Below, in pieces: positions 30,398 to 45,086 of a stretch of 64,000 nucleotides of DNA. Position 1 is the first letter of the stretch. Each line of letters begins with the position of its first letter. The translations under genes and the position numbers were made by a program. The notes under the pieces are model-generated. The model ran no database searches. It was not told where the DNA came from and saw only the letters and a list, made by a program, of their open reading frames with translations. The stretch is from Erwinia sp. E602 (GTDB taxonomy: Bacteria > Pseudomonadota > Gammaproteobacteria > Enterobacterales > Enterobacteriaceae), in assembly GCF_018141005.1 (NCBI RefSeq), contig NZ_CP046582.1, positions 1,674,001-1,738,000 of the forward strand, given 5' to 3'.

Positions 30398-30512
30398 CTG
30401 ATTTTTCCGTTTTTATGCAGAATACACTGCTTTATCGCCTTAACTTTTCTACTCTTTTTTTCATCTAAGCACGCTCGCCGTGTTGGCTTTTTTCTCGCTG
30501 GAATAATCAATT

Positions 30513-31522
30513 ATGCACCAAGACAATCAAATGTCCGGGTATGCTGCTGCATCCCGTGATTCGACCTATCGTCAGGATGACCTGGACTTGCTGGATGTTA
30601 TCGCTCAACTGTGGCGCGGAAAAATCATTATCCTGTCCACCATGCTGATAGCGCTGTTGCTGGCCTGCGGCTATCTGGCGGTGGTTAAAGAGAAATGGAC
30701 CTCCAGCGCGATTGTGACGCTGCCCGCGGCCGGACAGGTTGCTAACTATAATGCAGCGCTCAGCGTGCTCTATGAACAGAACCCCAGAGATAAACCTGCT
30801 CTGGGCGAGCTCCAGCAACAGTTGTTCGGCCGCTTCAGCGCATCGATGAGCGCGCTTGCCAGCGAACTGAAAAATCAGGGCGAGCCACAGTCTCTGACCG
30901 TTGAGCCTGTCTCACAGAACAGCAATGATTCGCTGCGGTTTGCCTTTGTGCCGGTTCAGCAGAAGAGGCGAAAAAAGCGCTTAACGGCTATATCAGTAAA
31001 GTGAATGATGACGTCGTCGAAGATTATGGTGCCGATATTCGTCGCAGTCTGAGTGTTAAAACCCGCGAGCTTTCAGACTCGCTGGCAGCGCAGAAACAGG
31101 TCGCGCTGGATAAGAAAGAGCAGCGTATGGCGGTGATCAGACAATCGCTGAAAATAGCGGAAGAGGCTAACATTACCCACTCCCAGCTCAGCCAGGCGGA
31201 ATTCCTGTCGGATGACACGCTGTATCTGCTTGGCGTCTCATCGCTGAAGGCGATGATTGCGAATGAAGATACCCGGCCGCTGACTTTTAACGATCTCTAT
31301 TACGAAACTCAGCGTGCGCTGCTCTCTCTGACACATCTGAAAATTCAGGTGGATAATTTGCAGTCGTTCCGCTTTATCTCTCAGCCCGACACCCCGTTCC
31401 GCCGTGACAGCCCTAAGCGTTCGCTGACGCTGCTTCTCGCGCTGGTGTTCGGTGCCGTACTCGGTTCTGCCGTGGTCATCGGCCGCTTTGCCAGCCGCCA
31501 GTATCGTCTGCGCGGAAAATAA
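30513..31522 (+). pseudogene. wzz: Wzz O-antigen chain-length regulator, split by a frameshift
   Basis: Two adjacent frames together make one Wzz of about 336 residues. The first (30513-31004) holds the cytosolic tail, TM1 and the start of the periplasmic part. The second (31001-31522) holds the coiled-coil, the Pro-rich stretch (FRRDSPKRS) and TM2. The frame changes within 30953-30960: after VPV the expected SAEEAKKALNGYISK continues only in the -1 frame, as if one base were lost. Total length, 1010, is one short of a multiple of three. Zero-frame codons 30969-30977 contain A-AAA-AAG, the dnaX-type -1 slippery heptamer, so some full-length product is possible. Without it the strain would have random or other O-chain length control. 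Confidence 0.8.
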
Positions 31523-31548
31523 CGATCGCCTGAAAGGGTGACGTACGC

Positions 31549-31582
31549 AAAAAGGGCTTCCCGTGATGGGAAGCCCTTTTTT
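31549..31582. terminator. Bidirectional terminator between wzz and the M14 enzyme
   Basis: AAAAAGGGCTTCCC-GTGAT-GGGAAGCCCTTTTTT, symmetrical, between two convergent genes. Confidence 0.9.
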
Positions 31583-31595
31583 GTTTGGTGGCCGC

Positions 31596-32711
31596 TTATG
31601 GCACCAGCAGCGGACCTTCGCGTTCGGCGTTGCCGCCGGCCAGCCGGGTAACCAGCATCCCGGCGGTGGCGAAACGTACCCAGTGGCGGGCATAGAGCCA
31701 CCCGCCGAATTCGGCAACCAGCGGGGTCAGCCTGTCGCTGAGCGGATCAAGGATCTCGGCCACCACTTCACCGGGCGCGATCCATTCGCCCACCTCACGG
31801 CGGTGCAGGATCACCCCGGCATGCGGTGCAGAGAGATACTCGCAGCCGGCCAGCGGCACCGGCGGGTTCTCCAGCGGCGGCAGCGGCGGGGCGCTGCCCG
31901 ACAGATACCCGGCGTAGGTCAGCGCGTTAAGGATGGCGTCGGCGTCCTGTTCGGCCAGCGCATGGCTGACGTCGCGCGCGCCGCGCAGCTCCAGCGTCAC
32001 CGGCAGCAGGCCTGGCGGCAGCGGGAAACGGTCGCCCAGCTCACGATTAAGGCTGTTCCACAGTTCGGTACAGGCCTCATCAAACGGCTCGCCGCCGGAG
32101 ATCTCAGCAATCAGATGTATCCGGCTGCCGAGGTAGCGCGCCAGCGGTTCGATGGCGGGCCAGGCCTGCGGGGTGGTGTAGAGGTGCGGCAGCGACTCCC
32201 AGTCGCAGTGCAGGTCGATCATCAGATCGGCCTGGCAGGCCATCTGCATCAGCACCTGGCGCTGCGAGTCCAGCTCGGTGAGCGGCGGCTGCTGGCTGAA
32301 CCAGTCGCTGATTGCCTGGCGGATCAGCTGGCGGTTCTGCTCCACGTCCTGGGTCAGTACCGGGGCCAGCAGGGCGGCGATGGCTTTGCCCGGTAACGGA
32401 TACCGCCGGTTAAAGTCCTGTCCCGACGGCAGGTGAAAACGCCCGAGGTGGGTGCCGTGCAGGTGCTGGCCGAGGGCGATCGGGTTCGCCACCGGCACCA
32501 GGGTAATCTGCGCGGCGACGCGGCCGGCGGCTTCCAGCGCCTGCAGCTTGTTTTTCAGGTACCAGGCGACGGTAACGCCCGGCAGTTCGTCGCCGTGCAG
32601 TCCGGCCTGGATATAGACCTGGCGCGCGCCGGGCTGACCAAAGTGATAGCTGATAATGTCGCGCTGGGTCCCCAGCGAGGCGCTGAGCAGCGGATGATGG
32701 CGTTGTTGCAT
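31596..32711 (-). CDS. M14-family succinylglutamate desuccinylase/aspartoacylase-like zinc hydrolase
   Basis: 371 residues. AGLHGDELPG (His39, Glu42) and the later MIDLHCDWESLP supply the zinc ligands of the AstE/AspA branch of M14. The C-terminal part (YLSAPHAGVILHRREVGEWIAPGEVVAEILDPL) is the lipoyl-like beta domain of this branch. It should cleave an N-acyl amino acid or a related amide in the cytosol; the substrate is unknown. It lies 50 bases downstream of a periplasmic amino-acid binding protein gene on the same strand, so the two may work together on an imported acyl amino acid or dipeptide-like compound. Confidence 0.78.
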   Translation of the reverse strand: MQQRHHPLLSASLGTQRDIISYHFGQPGARQVYIQAGLHGDELPGVTVAWYLKNKLQALEAAGRVAAQITLVPVANPIALGQHLHGTHLGRFHLPSGQDFNRRYPLPGKAIAALLAPVLTQDVEQNRQLIRQAISDWFSQQPPLTELDSQRQVLMQMACQADLMIDLHCDWESLPHLYTTPQAWPAIEPLARYLGSRIHLIAEISGGEPFDEACTELWNSLNRELGDRFPLPPGLLPVTLELRGARDVSHALAEQDADAILNALTYAGYLSGSAPPLPPLENPPVPLAGCEYLSAPHAGVILHRREVGEWIAPGEVVAEILDPLSDRLTPLVAEFGGWLYARHWVRFATAGMLVTRLAGGNAEREGPLLVP

Positions 32712-32760
32712 AGAGAGCCTTCAGGTAAGAAAAGGCCGCGCGCGGGGCGCGGCCGGCAGA

Positions 32761-33561
32761 TTACTTCTGCTGGATAGAGATGTCGGTGGCGAAGTACTTC
32801 TTCTGGATGGTGTCGAAGGTGCCGTTTTTCTTGATCTCGGCAAAGGCACCGTCGATAGCATTTTTCAGCTCGGTATCGCCCTTACGCAGGCCAATCGCGG
32901 TGCCCGGGCCGATAATCGGATCTTCGACAATCGGGCCGGCCAGCGCAAAGTCCTGCCCCTGCGGCTGCTTCAGGAAGCCAATCGCGGCCTGGGCGGCATC
33001 GGTAAACACCACGTCAAGGCGGCCGGCAACCAGATCGCTCTCCACCTGCGCCTGGTCACCGTAAGGCACCACATTGACGCCGTGCGGCTGCCATTTTGCC
33101 AGCGCGTAGCGCTCCTGCACCGTCCCCTGCTGCACGCCAACGGTTTTACCCTTCAGCGATTCGGCGGTCGGCAGCACGCCGCTGCCTTTACGGGCGATCA
33201 GCTGCGCGTGGGTGTCATACAACGGTACGCTGAAGTCGATCTGCTTCAGACGCTCTTCGGTGATGCCCATATCGGAGAGGATGGCGTCGAACTTACGTGC
33301 CTTCAGCGCCGGGATAATACCGTCGAACTGGCTCTCCACCCAGACGCACTTCGCCTGCAGCTGTGCGCACAGCGCGTTGCCAAGGTCGATATCAAAACCG
33401 ACCAGCTTGCCGTCGGCGGTTTTTGACTCAAACGGCGGGTAGGTCGGGTCGACGGCGAAGCGGATCTGATCGATTTTGGCCTGTGCGCCGAAGGAACAGA
33501 CGGCCAGCAGGGAGAGGGCTGCGGCCTGGCGCAGACGGGTTTTCAGTGATGTGTTTGCCAT
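32761..33561 (-). CDS. Periplasmic basic amino-acid binding protein (ArgT/HisJ-like)
   Basis: 266 residues from the ATG at 33561. A signal peptide ends near residue 28 (SFGAQA). The mature protein is a class-II solute-binding protein: FAVDPTYPPFES, GKLVGFDIDLGNALC, DAILSDMGITEERLKQIDFSVPLYDT and VFTDAAQAAIGFL, much like LAO/histidine-binding proteins. The usual permease and ATPase genes are absent, so it must use a transporter encoded elsewhere. An upstream ATG at 33642 would bury the signal peptide and is rejected. Confidence 0.85.
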   Translation of the reverse strand: MANTSLKTRLRQAAALSLLAVCSFGAQAKIDQIRFAVDPTYPPFESKTADGKLVGFDIDLGNALCAQLQAKCVWVESQFDGIIPALKARKFDAILSDMGITEERLKQIDFSVPLYDTHAQLIARKGSGVLPTAESLKGKTVGVQQGTVQERYALAKWQPHGVNVVPYGDQAQVESDLVAGRLDVVFTDAAQAAIGFLKQPQGQDFALAGPIVEDPIIGPGTAIGLRKGDTELKNAIDGAFAEIKKNGTFDTIQKKYFATDISIQQK

Positions 33562-33772
33562 AATTGCTATTATTCTCAGACTCTTTGATACGGCCAGACA
33601 GAGTAACCGCTGGCGGCAGTGCTGAAAACCCTTTATGCGCAAAATGCATGTTGAACGGCGGCTCGCGCTGGTACCGCCACCGGTTCGGCAGCCGCAGGAA
33701 CGTCGGCGGGCATTAACCCGTTGAGTGGAAAGCAGGGGGGAAGGGGGGCAAGGCTCTTGCCAGCGATGGCAA

Positions 33773-33800
33773 AAAAGCGGGGCGCAGAACGCGCCCCACA
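33773..33800 (-). terminator. Intrinsic terminator of the his operon
   Basis: On the minus strand GTGGGGCGCG-TTCT-GCGCCCCGC followed by six T, a few bases after the hisIE stop. Confidence 0.85.
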
Positions 33801-33803
33801 GGA

Positions 33804-34408
33804 TTACTTATGACGCTGACGCAGATTCTCAATAATCGTCGACAGGTTCAGATCCTGATCCTGCAGCAGCACCAGCAGGTGATAGATCAGGTCCGAGGCT
33901 TCGTTGGTCAGCTCGTGACGGTCGTTCACCGTGGCGGCCAGCGCGGTCTCCACGCCCTCTTCACCAACCTTCTGCGCGATGCGCTTGGTGCCGCTGGCGT
34001 ACAGCTTCGCGGTGTAAGAGCTTTCCGGGTCAGCGTGCTTGCGTTCGGCCAGCAGCTGCTCCAGCTGGTAAAGGAAGGTCCAGTCCGCCGCCGCCGGCGA
34101 GAAGCAGCTGGACGTGCCGAGGTGGCAGGTAGGCCCCACCGGGTTAACCAGCAGCAGCAGCGTGTCGTTATCGCAGTCCGGGGTGATGCTGACCACGTTT
34201 AGGAAGTGCTCAGAGGTTTCACCCTTGGTCCACAGGCGCTGTTTGGTGCGTGACCAGAAGGTCACCTTACCGGTGGCCAGGGTTTTCTCCAGCGCTTCCT
34301 GATTCATATAACCGTGCATCAATACTTCACCGGACACGGCGTGCTGCACGATGGCCGGCATCATGCCGTCCGTTTTTACCCAGTCCAGCCGGGCCAGCTG
34401 TTGTTCTG

Positions 34409-34415
<7 letters not shown>
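33804..34415 (-). CDS. hisI: Bifunctional phosphoribosyl-AMP cyclohydrolase / phosphoribosyl-ATP pyrophosphatase
   Basis: 203 residues. The N-terminal HisI half shows [14 protein letters not shown] and [16 protein letters not shown] with the zinc-binding Cys/His. The C-terminal HisE half shows the [13 protein letters not shown] helix and [13 protein letters not shown]. It performs histidine steps 2 and 3. Last gene of the operon; its start overlaps the hisF stop by seven bases. Confidence 0.97.
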
Positions 34416-39956
<5,541 letters not shown>

Positions 39957-39960
39957 CGGC

Positions 39961-40860
39961 TTACTCCATCATCTTCTCAATCGGCAGCACCAGAATTGAA
40001 CTGGCACCCAGCGACTTCAGCTTCTCCATGGTCTCCCAGAACAGCGTTTCGCTGCTGACCATGTGCATCGCCACGCGGCTCTTGTCGCCGGCCAGCGGCA
40101 GCACGGTAGGGCGTTCGGCGCCCGGCAGCAGGGTGATGATCTCTTCCAGACGGTCGCTCGGCGCGTGCAGCATGATGTACTTGGACTCACGCGCCTGAAT
40201 CACGCCCTGAATACGGGTCATCATTTTGTCGATCAGTTCCTGCTTGTTGGCCGGCATTTCGCCGTCGCGCTGGATCAGGCAGGCTTTCGAGCGGTAGATC
40301 ACTTCCACTTCACGCAGGCCGTTGGCCTCCAGCGTGGCACCGGTGGAGACCAGATCGCAGATCGCGTCGGCCAGACCGGCACGTGGAGCAACTTCAACTG
40401 AGCCGTTCAGCAGGCAGGATTTGAAGCTGACGCCTTTCTCATCGAGGTACTTTTTCAGCAGGTGCGGATAAGAGGTGGCGATGCGGGTGTTGTGCAGGCA
40501 CTCGGGGCCGGTGTATTCGTCATCGACCGACATCGCCAGCGACAGGCGGCAGCCGCCAAAATCAAGGCGGCGCAGGGTGGTGTAACGCGGATCTTCGCCC
40601 TGTGAGCGGCGGGTCAGCAGCTCCTCTTCCAGCACGTTCTCACCAATAATACCGAGGTCAACCACGCCGTCCATCACCAGGCCGGGAATATCGTCATCGC
40701 GCACGCGCAGAATATCAATCGGCATGTTCTCGGCGAAGGCGATCAGGCGCTGCTGCTGTAAGTTGATTTTGATACCGCAGCGGGCGAGTAATTCGCGTGA
40801 ATCATCGCTTAAACGGCCTGATTTCTGCATAGCTATGCGTAAACGGGTGTTATCTAACAT
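39961..40860 (-). CDS. hisG: ATP phosphoribosyltransferase (long form)
   Basis: 299 residues, the hexameric long form with a C-terminal ACT-like regulatory domain that binds histidine. [16 protein letters not shown] opens the protein, and the PRPP-site region is [19 protein letters not shown]. It commits carbon to histidine and is feedback-inhibited. First structural gene after the leader and attenuator. Confidence 0.97.
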   Translation of the reverse strand: MLDNTRLRIAMQKSGRLSDDSRELLARCGIKINLQQQRLIAFAENMPIDILRVRDDDIPGLVMDGVVDLGIIGENVLEEELLTRRSQGEDPRYTTLRRLDFGGCRLSLAMSVDDEYTGPECLHNTRIATSYPHLLKKYLDEKGVSFKSCLLNGSVEVAPRAGLADAICDLVSTGATLEANGLREVEVIYRSKACLIQRDGEMPANKQELIDKMMTRIQGVIQARESKYIMLHAPSDRLEEIITLLPGAERPTVLPLAGDKSRVAMHMVSSETLFWETMEKLKSLGASSILVLPIEKMME

Positions 40861-40947
40861 CGGTTAATCTTCCTTTTCCTGTCTGATCTTGTGGTGTTTG
40901 CTTCGCGCTCAACGTCTTGACTCTGCGTTCTGGCGGCGATTTAAATC

Positions 40948-40985
40948 AAAAAAAAAGCCCCCGGAAGGTGATCTTCCGGGGGCTG
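40948..40985 (-). terminator. his operon attenuator (terminator hairpin)
   Basis: On the minus strand AGCCCCCGGAAG-ATCAC-CTTCCGGGGGCT followed by nine or so T, between hisL and hisG. A 12-bp perfect stem with U-tract is the standard his attenuator. It forms when histidyl-tRNA is plentiful and the ribosome clears the His codons of hisL. Confidence 0.93.
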
Positions 40986-41046
40986 AGTTCGCGTTCTGCA
41001 CCGCTGGAAGATCCTGAACGTCTCCCAGCACACATCGCCTGAAAGA

Positions 41047-41094
41047 CTAGTCAGGGTGATGGTGGTGATGATGGTTAAACTGAACGCGGGTCAT
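41047..41094 (-). CDS. hisL: his operon leader peptide
   Basis: 15 codons and a TAG: MTRVQFN, six consecutive His codons, PD. The E. coli leader has seven. AAAGAGATTACT precedes the ATG. Ribosome stalling in the His run when charged tRNA-His is scarce lets the antiterminator form and allows hisG expression. Confidence 0.95.
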   Translation of the reverse strand: MTRVQFNHHHHHHPD

Positions 41095-41271
41095 AGTAAT
41101 CTCTTTGCATGAATGTCTATTCATATCGTGACAAATAACCTACCCAGAATAGCGTCCCCGCGCAACCCTTTTTTGTTAACGGCGGAAAGATTCTCTCATC
41201 AACTGTCGGTTGTCACCCGGCGGTGGCTGGCGTAGCCTGAACGGGCAACGGCGAAAATCACAGGAGCCAGG

Positions 41272-42102
41272 ATGAAAAAGGTCGCGATAGTAGGGCTTGG
41301 ATGGCTGGGCATGCCGCTGGCGTTGTCGCTGACGGCGACGGGCTGGCTGGTGAGCGGCAGCAAAACCACGGCGGACGGCGTGGAGGCGGCACGCATGTGT
41401 GGCATTGACGGCTATCAGCTGTCGCTGAACCCGGAGATCGTCTGCGAGGCGGACGATCTGGCGGCGCTGCTCGACGTCGACGCGCTGGTGATTACCCTGC
41501 CGGCCAGTCGTACGGCCGCCGGCGGTGAAAACTACCTGCTGGCGGTGCAGCAGCTGGTGGACAGCGCGCTGGCGGCGGGGGTGCCGCACCTGGTGTTTAC
41601 CAGTTCGACTTCGGTGTACGGCGACCGGCCGGGGCTGACCGATGAAAACAGCCCGTTAACGCCGGTGACGGTGGCCGGGCACACGCTGCAGGATCTGGAG
41701 AGCTGGCTGCATCAGCTGCCGAATACCTCCGTCGATATTCTGCGGCTGGCCGGGCTGGTCGGCCCCGCGCGCCATCCGGGGCGCTTCCTCGCCGGCAAAG
41801 AGGGGCTGAGCAACGGCGCACAAGGGGTCAACCTGGTGCACCTGGAAGATGTGGTTGAGGCCATCCGCCTGCTGCTGACCACGCCGGGCGGCGGGCGCAT
41901 CTACAACCTCAGCGCGCCGCTACACCCCGCCCGCCAGCAGTTCTACCCGGAAGTGGCACGCCAGCTGGGGCTGACGCCCCCGACCTTTGTCGCCGATAGC
42001 GCCACCCGCAACGGCGGTAAGCTGATCGACGGCAGCAAAATCTGCCGCGAACTGGGCTTCAGCTATCGCTACCCCGATCCGGGGAAAATGCCGCTGGCCT
42101 GA
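41272..42102 (+). CDS. yeeZ: NAD(P)-binding SDR-type protein YeeZ
   Basis: 276 residues, close to E. coli YeeZ along its length. It has a Rossmann motif GLGWLGMPLAL at residues 8-18, SSTSVYGD, and RLAGLVGPARHPGRF. Although it resembles extended SDR epimerases, the Tyr-x-x-x-Lys pair is not present in the expected position (the region reads VAGHTLQDLESWL), so catalysis is doubtful or different. Function unknown. It is divergent from the his operon, as in E. coli. Confidence 0.9.
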   Translation: MKKVAIVGLGWLGMPLALSLTATGWLVSGSKTTADGVEAARMCGIDGYQLSLNPEIVCEADDLAALLDVDALVITLPASRTAAGGENYLLAVQQLVDSALAAGVPHLVFTSSTSVYGDRPGLTDENSPLTPVTVAGHTLQDLESWLHQLPNTSVDILRLAGLVGPARHPGRFLAGKEGLSNGAQGVNLVHLEDVVEAIRLLLTTPGGGRIYNLSAPLHPARQQFYPEVARQLGLTPPTFVADSATRNGGKLIDGSKICRELGFSYRYPDPGKMPLA

Positions 42103-42219
42103 ACTGCGCACGGCGTCACCGCCGCGTCCGGTTGCAGAGCAGCACGACCATTCATACAGCCGGTCACCCGCTGCGCACCGTCTGGTCCGGCCTGATGCCG
42201 GGCGGGGGGTGATGCGGCG

Positions 42220-43497
42220 TCATACCCCCAGCCGGTCGCGCAGCGCATACCAGGCCGCGCCAATGGCGGTCAGCGGTACGCGCAGGCGGCGGCCACCGGG
42301 GAACGGCAGATGGGGCAGGCCAGCGAAGGCGTCGAAGCGCTCTGCGTCGCCTCTGAGCGCTTCGGCGATCAGCTTGCCGGCCAGGTGGGTAAGGGTAACG
42401 CCGTGGCCGCTGTCGCCCTGCATAGCGTACACGCCGTTCTCCAGCCGGCTGAACTGGGGCATGCGCGACAGGGTCAGCAGGAAGTTGCCGCTCCAGGCGT
42501 AATCAAATTTTACGCCGGCCAGCTGCGGGAAGGTTTTCAGCAGCTTCGGCCGGATTAGCGCCGCCACGTCCTGCGGCTCGCGCGCGCCGTACACTACGCC
42601 GCCGCCGTAAAGCAGCCGCCGATCGGCGGTCAGGCGGAAGTAGTCCAGCAGATAGTTACAGTCCTCCACGCAGTGATTGTTCGGCAACAACGACAGCGCG
42701 AGATCCGCGGAAAGCGGGGCGGTGGTGATAATCTGCGAACCGCAGGGCAGGCTTCTACTGGCCAGCCGTGGCTCAAGGTGCGGTGCCAGATAGGCGTTGC
42801 CGGCAAAGATCACAAACCGCGCCCGCACCTCGCCACCGGCGGTGGTGATGCGGTGCGGGGCGCCGTAGGTGACGCCGGTAACGGCAGACTGCTCGTAGAT
42901 ACGCCCGCCGTGGCGGCGAATCGCTTCCGCCTCGCCCAGCGCCAGGTTCAGCGGGTGCAGGTGCGCGCCGCGCAGGTCCAGCAGCCCGCCGACGTAGCGC
43001 TCGCTGCCTATTTCACGGCGAATGCCGGTTTGATCAAGCAGCTCCAGATGGTGATTACCGTAGCGCTGCCACACTTTTTGCTGGCTCTCCAGATGCCGCA
43101 TCTGCCGCGCGCTGAGCGCGGCGAAAATACCGCCGGGGCGGTAGTCGCAGTCGATGGCGTAGCGATCGATGCGGTCGCGGATGATCTCCGCGCCTTCGAA
43201 CATCATACTGCCCAGCAGGCGGGCGCTCTCTTTGCCGTAGCGCTGCTCGATCACGTCGATATCGCGGCTGTAAGAGTTCACCACCTGGCCACCGTTGCGC
43301 CCGCTGGCACCAAAACCGACCACCGCCGCTTCCAGCAACACCACGTCGTAACCTGCTTCGGTGAGGAATAACGCCGACGAAAGGCCGGTAAAGCCGCCGC
43401 CGATCACGCAGACGTCACACTCAACCTGCCCCTCCAGCCGCGGCCAGCGCGGGTGATCGTTGGCCGTTGCGGCGTAATAACTGTTCACATGCTCCAT
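42220..43497 (-). CDS. puuB: Gamma-glutamylputrescine oxidoreductase
   Basis: 425 residues from the ATG at 43497, close to the 426 of E. coli PuuB. It is a DAO-type flavoprotein: the FAD dinucleotide-binding VCVIGGGFTGLSSALFL lies near residues 33-49, followed by GFGASGRNGGQVVNSY. It oxidises gamma-glutamylputrescine to the aldehyde, with release of ammonia and H2O2. It is the third gene of puuD-puuR-puuB, 46 bases after puuR. puuC (aldehyde dehydrogenase), which lies between puuR and puuB in E. coli, is missing here, and so is puuE. Confidence 0.93.
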   Translation of the reverse strand: MEHVNSYYAATANDHPRWPRLEGQVECDVCVIGGGFTGLSSALFLTEAGYDVVLLEAAVVGFGASGRNGGQVVNSYSRDIDVIEQRYGKESARLLGSMMFEGAEIIRDRIDRYAIDCDYRPGGIFAALSARQMRHLESQQKVWQRYGNHHLELLDQTGIRREIGSERYVGGLLDLRGAHLHPLNLALGEAEAIRRHGGRIYEQSAVTGVTYGAPHRITTAGGEVRARFVIFAGNAYLAPHLEPRLASRSLPCGSQIITTAPLSADLALSLLPNNHCVEDCNYLLDYFRLTADRRLLYGGGVVYGAREPQDVAALIRPKLLKTFPQLAGVKFDYAWSGNFLLTLSRMPQFSRLENGVYAMQGDSGHGVTLTHLAGKLIAEALRGDAERFDAFAGLPHLPFPGGRRLRVPLTAIGAAWYALRDRLGV

Positions 43498-43543
43498 CAC
43501 CTGCTCCTTGTTAAGATAACCCGCCTGCCGGCTGGCGGTACGG

Positions 43544-44098
43544 TCAGAAAGTGGCCGGCGTATGCGCGCTGATAATGCGGCAATACGTGGCGGATACGTT
43601 GCTGAAACTGTGGGGCTGCGCGGTATCAATGACGTAACTCTGCCCGGCGGTGAGCAGATAGCTCTGGCCGTTCAGCGTCAGGGTAATCTCGCCTTCCAGC
43701 AGGGTGCCGGTCTCCTCGCCCTGATGGCGCAGCTTCTCGCCGGTGGTCGCCCCCGGCGCATAGGTCTCCAGCAGCATGCCCAGCGTGCGCTGCGGACGGC
43801 TGTTCGGGATCAGCCGCAGCGACACCCCCTGGCTGCCCATCTCGATCAGTTCGCTGGCTTCAATCACCACCCTGGGCGGCCGGGAAACGGGATCGGAGAA
43901 GAACTCCGACAGAGACATTCCGTACACCTTCAGCAGCTTTTGCAGGGTGCTGACCGCCGGGCTGACTTTGTCCTGCTCAATGGTGCTGATGGCGCTGTGG
44001 GTCAGGCCGGCCAGTTCGGCAACCCGGCGTTGCGACAGCCCTTTCTCCTGGCGCAAATCGGCCAGCCGACGGCCGGGTGCAAGTGTGGTATTGGTCAT
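43544..44098 (-). CDS. puuR: Putrescine-responsive repressor PuuR
   Basis: 184 residues (E. coli 185). An N-terminal XRE-type helix-turn-helix (LADLRQEKGLSQRRVAELAGLTHSAISTIEQ) is joined to a C-terminal cupin that binds the inducer (KLRHQGEETGTLLEGEITLTL). In E. coli it represses the puu genes and is released by putrescine. It overlaps the puuD stop by four bases. A likely target site lies at 44915-44929 between puuD and puuA. Confidence 0.93.
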   Translation of the reverse strand: MTNTTLAPGRRLADLRQEKGLSQRRVAELAGLTHSAISTIEQDKVSPAVSTLQKLLKVYGMSLSEFFSDPVSRPPRVVIEASELIEMGSQGVSLRLIPNSRPQRTLGMLLETYAPGATTGEKLRHQGEETGTLLEGEITLTLNGQSYLLTAGQSYVIDTAQPHSFSNVSATYCRIISAHTPATF

Positions 44099-44856
44099 GC
44101 GCGGTATTCCTGATGAAAGTGCTGACAGGCGGCGATAAAACCGTCAAACAGGCTGCGTGAAAGCGCCGACTCGCGGCTGTGCCATTCGGGGTGCCACTGC
44201 ACCGCGAGCGCAAACGGATGCTGACGGTGGCTGACCGCCTCCACCAGACCGTCTGCCGCCCGTGCTTCTGCGCGCAGCTCAGCGGGCAGCGAACGGATCC
44301 CCTGCTGGTGCAGCGAGTTCACCGCCTGCGGCGCAGTGTGGCCGAGCAGCGCCTCCAGCACGCCGCCCGGCTCCGGCCAGACGTCGTGAGCCGGGGCATA
44401 CTGTTGCTCCAGCGGCAGCGACGCGTCTTCCCGGTGATCCTGCAGGCCCGGTACCCGCTGCACCTGGCGGTGCAGCGAGCCACCGCAGGCGACGACCAGT
44501 TCCTGTAACCCGCGGCAGATGGCGAACAGCGGCATCTTTTGTGCCAGTGCAGCGTTGACCAGCGCAAAAGCCAGCCGGTCGCGGCCAGGATCGGCATCGG
44601 CCTCTTCGCCCGATTCGCCGTAGTGGTGGGGTTCGATATTGCTCGGGCTGCCGGTCAGTAAGATGCCATCCAGCGCGGACAGCGCGCGGTCTAAAAGGGA
44701 AGGAGAGTACAGCCCGTGCGGCAGCGCCAGCGGAACGCCACCGGCCTCCTGCACCGCGTCCAGGTACTTGTTATGTACCATCTGCACCGGGTGGTCATGG
44801 CGATCGGCCTGGCACATCACCACGCCAATCAGCGGCCTGTCAAAAATAGTGTCCAT
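44095..44856 (-). CDS. puuD: Gamma-glutamyl-GABA hydrolase
   Basis: 253 residues (E. coli 254) of the class-I glutamine amidotransferase-like peptidase family C26. The nucleophile elbow is FAICRGLQEL (Cys near residue 114), and QWHPEW near the C terminus gives His and Glu. It releases GABA from gamma-glutamyl-GABA in the cytosol, the fourth Puu step. First gene of the minus-strand arm of the divergent puu locus. Confidence 0.93.
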   Translation of the reverse strand: MDTIFDRPLIGVVMCQADRHDHPVQMVHNKYLDAVQEAGGVPLALPHGLYSPSLLDRALSALDGILLTGSPSNIEPHHYGESGEEADADPGRDRLAFALVNAALAQKMPLFAICRGLQELVVACGGSLHRQVQRVPGLQDHREDASLPLEQQYAPAHDVWPEPGGVLEALLGHTAPQAVNSLHQQGIRSLPAELRAEARAADGLVEAVSHRQHPFALAVQWHPEWHSRESALSRSLFDGFIAACQHFHQEYRA

Positions 44857-44914
44857 CCCACTCCCTGCTGCGTTGTAAAAAATATCAACCGGAATGGCGC
44901 GTGAAGCGCCGGAC

Positions 44915-44929
44915 TGTGCAATATATTTT
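44915..44929 (-). promoter_or_regulatory. Probable PuuR operator
   Basis: On the minus strand AAAATATATTGCACA. It agrees at 13 of 15 positions with the E. coli PuuR recognition sequence AAAATATAATGAACA as I remember it. It lies in the divergent promoter region, 59 bases before the puuD start and about 160 before puuA, where it could control both arms. Confidence 0.6.
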
Positions 44930-45086
44930 CAATCTAGCAACCGGGTGGTCAATATTCAAACGTGATCGGGCTAAAAAAGTCGCATTCCTGCGCGTTGCGC
45001 AGCCTATGCGTAAGCGCTATGTTAAATATGTGGCTGTTATTTTGAGCAGCCTTCCTCTCAGCTGGCACAACCTGACGGGTGGCATT

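Noticed and set aside
44901..45086. Longer puuA start
   Set aside because: The upstream extension covers the divergent promoter and the PuuR site and has no family match.
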